A stretch of 8,681 nt of DNA from an uncultured Lachnospiraceae bacterium (GTDB taxonomy: Bacteria > Bacillota_A > Clostridia > Lachnospirales > Lachnospiraceae), in the NCBI GenBank assembly GCA_902780985.1, contig CACZHN010000098.1:1-8681 (forward strand), given 5' to 3'. Position numbers and translations under genes: made by a program. Of this stretch, positions 8,026 through 8,681 are shown in pieces. How positions within the stretch are numbered: position 1 is the stretch's first letter; each line of letters begins with the position of its first letter. A model generated the notes under the pieces. That model worked only from the letters and a program-made list of their open reading frames with translations, searched no databases and was not told the origin of the DNA.

Positions 8026-8099
8026 GCGTTCTTAGCTCAGCTGGATAGAGCGTCTGGCTACGGACCAGAAGGTCGGGGGTTCGAATCCTCTAGGACGCA
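8026..8099 (+). tRNA. tRNA-Arg(ACG)
   Basis: The 74 bases fold as a complete cloverleaf. Acceptor GCGTTCT/AGGACGC has one G-U pair; the D stem is GCTC/GAGC; the anticodon stem TCTGG/CCAGA is perfect with loop CTACGGA; the T stem GGGGG/CCTCT has two G-U pairs with loop TTCGAAT; the discriminator is A8099. The anticodon ACG (8060-8062) reads CGN arginine codons, with A34 expected to become inosine. CCA is not encoded and must be added after transcription. Own promoter and own terminator make it an independent unit. Confidence 0.98.
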
Positions 8100-8107
8100 C
8101 AATAGTG

Positions 8108-8151
8108 AAATGTGTCGAAATTCAAATACGAATTTCGACACATTTTTTTTT
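8108..8151 (+). terminator. Intrinsic terminator of tRNA-Arg
   Basis: A perfect 13-bp stem, TGTGTCGAAATTC (8111-8123) with GAATTTCGACACA (8130-8142), closes a six-base loop. Three more A-T pairs extend it at the base and nine T's (8143-8151) follow. It is the last clearly bacterial element in the window. Confidence 0.95.
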
Positions 8152-8192
8152 GATTTTCTGTGGATATTAAAAATTCAAAGTACTATAATTGA
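8152..8192. other. Suspected junction between bacterial and foreign sequence
   Basis: Between the T-run of the tRNA terminator and the start of the open DHHC frame lie 41 AT-rich bases with no ribosome binding site or start codon that leads into that frame. From 8161 to the end the GC content is about 24% by my count (123 of 521), against about 45-50% in sampled stretches of the bacterial genes. A GTG at 8160 is in the DHHC frame but is cut off by TGA at 8190. Confidence 0.55.
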
Positions 8193-8681
8193 GAAGGTTG
8201 TTCAATTTTTCAAGAAAGAAAATGTGAAACATGTGGGATATATAGACCACCGCGTTCATCCCATTGTCATTTTTGTGATAATTGTGTTCAAGATTTTGAT
8301 CATCATTGTTTTTATATTAGTAACTGCGTTGGAAAAAGAAATCACAAATATTTTTATTTATTTCTTTTATTTGGCTCATTAGGCTCAATATATATATTAT
8401 TTTTTAATTCAATATTAGTGCTATATGTTTTCTTAATAAATCCTAAAGGAATATGGAAATTAATTTATTCCCATGATAAAACTATTTTATTAATGAGTTT
8501 AGTCCTGATTACTTTAAGTATGGTATATTTATGTATAGGATGTATGAATTTTTATATATTATTTATTCCTTCTGGAATAAGTTTTATTTTATTTAGTTAT
8601 GCTTTTTATAAAAATAAACCTGATAATTTCGAAAAATTTAGAAATCCTTGGAGTATTCTGGTTTTTGGTGCTATTTTATTT
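8193..8681 (+). CDS. DHHC-type protein S-acyltransferase (palmitoyltransferase) fragment, both ends missing
   Basis: The frame with codons starting at 8193, 8196 and so on is open for 163 codons to the window edge. It encodes a full DHHC cysteine-rich domain (8223-8342): C-x2-C-x3-RPPRSSHC-x2-C-x2-CV-x2-FDHHC-x5-CVGKRN, with the catalytic Cys at 8307-8309 and zinc-binding Cys/His all in place. [18 protein letters not shown] begins a membrane helix (about 8343-8440), and one or two further hydrophobic stretches follow (about 8481-8609), as in eukaryotic enzymes that thioacylate proteins at Golgi or ER membranes. The motif most resembles Erf2/ZDHHC9-like proteins. DHHC is followed by FY where PW is common, and no TTxE motif is seen after the helices. 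No start codon, ribosome binding site or N-terminal helices are present. Codons are very AT-rich (TTA, ATA, TTT). I know of no characterised bacterial member, so this is either eukaryotic contamination joined by misassembly or a transferred gene. Confidence 0.85.

Noticed and set aside
8026..8192. Integration site of a mobile element at the tRNA 3' end
   Set aside because: tRNA genes are common targets, but I see no integrase, no repeated tRNA 3' end downstream within the window, and the tRNA terminator is intact.
7978..8382. A 134-codon open frame from the transferase end through the tRNA
   Set aside because: Its first half is the translated tRNA (LAQLDRASGYGPEGRGFES, a well-known false protein), and its second half is the wrong frame of the DHHC region.

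Overview
The first ~8.1 kb reads as chromosome of a Gram-positive anaerobe of the Clostridia, most likely Lachnospiraceae. The grounds are medium GC (about 45-50% in sampled gene stretches), heavy use of AGA for Arg, strong GGAG-type ribosome binding sites, a uvrB-uvrA pair, a DeoR-type fructose repressor, and consensus sigma-A promoters. A rumen or gut genus such as Butyrivibrio is a guess from codon style, not a proof. All genes I can support lie on the + strand.

Layout. 1-732: 3' end of uvrB. 751-3579: uvrA, complete, closed by an intrinsic terminator at 3642-3695. 3786-5539: a two-gene cassette resembling E. coli pgaC-pgaD, coding for a membrane synthase of poly-beta-1,6-N-acetylglucosamine and its small partner; no pgaA, pgaB or icaB/icaC partner is next to it. 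5536-7988: a strong promoter, then fruK (1-phosphofructokinase), a DeoR-family regulator and a Sfp-type 4'-phosphopantetheinyl transferase, the last two overlapping by one base. 7960-8151: a consensus promoter inside the end of the transferase gene, a leader hairpin, tRNA-Arg(ACG) and a near-ideal intrinsic terminator.

How the genes work together. UvrB and UvrA act in nucleotide excision repair. PgaC/PgaD make a biofilm polysaccharide at the membrane. FruK turns fructose-1-phosphate into fructose-1,6-bisphosphate, and the DeoR protein probably senses a sugar phosphate and controls the fruK promoter. The phosphopantetheinyl transferase activates carrier proteins and is probably only a passenger in this operon.

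The surprise is the last ~490 bases. GC falls to about 24% after the tRNA terminator. The frame open from 8193 to the window edge encodes a canonical DHHC cysteine-rich domain followed by membrane segments, the signature of eukaryotic protein S-acyltransferases (palmitoyltransferases, Erf2/ZDHHC9-like). It has no start codon, no ribosome binding site and no room for the usual first two membrane helices. Either a eukaryotic fragment (AT-rich protist or anaerobic gut fungus) is joined to a bacterial contig by misassembly, or a eukaryotic-type gene has really entered next to a tRNA. The sequence alone does not settle this; the abrupt break at a T-run makes a chimera the more likely reading.
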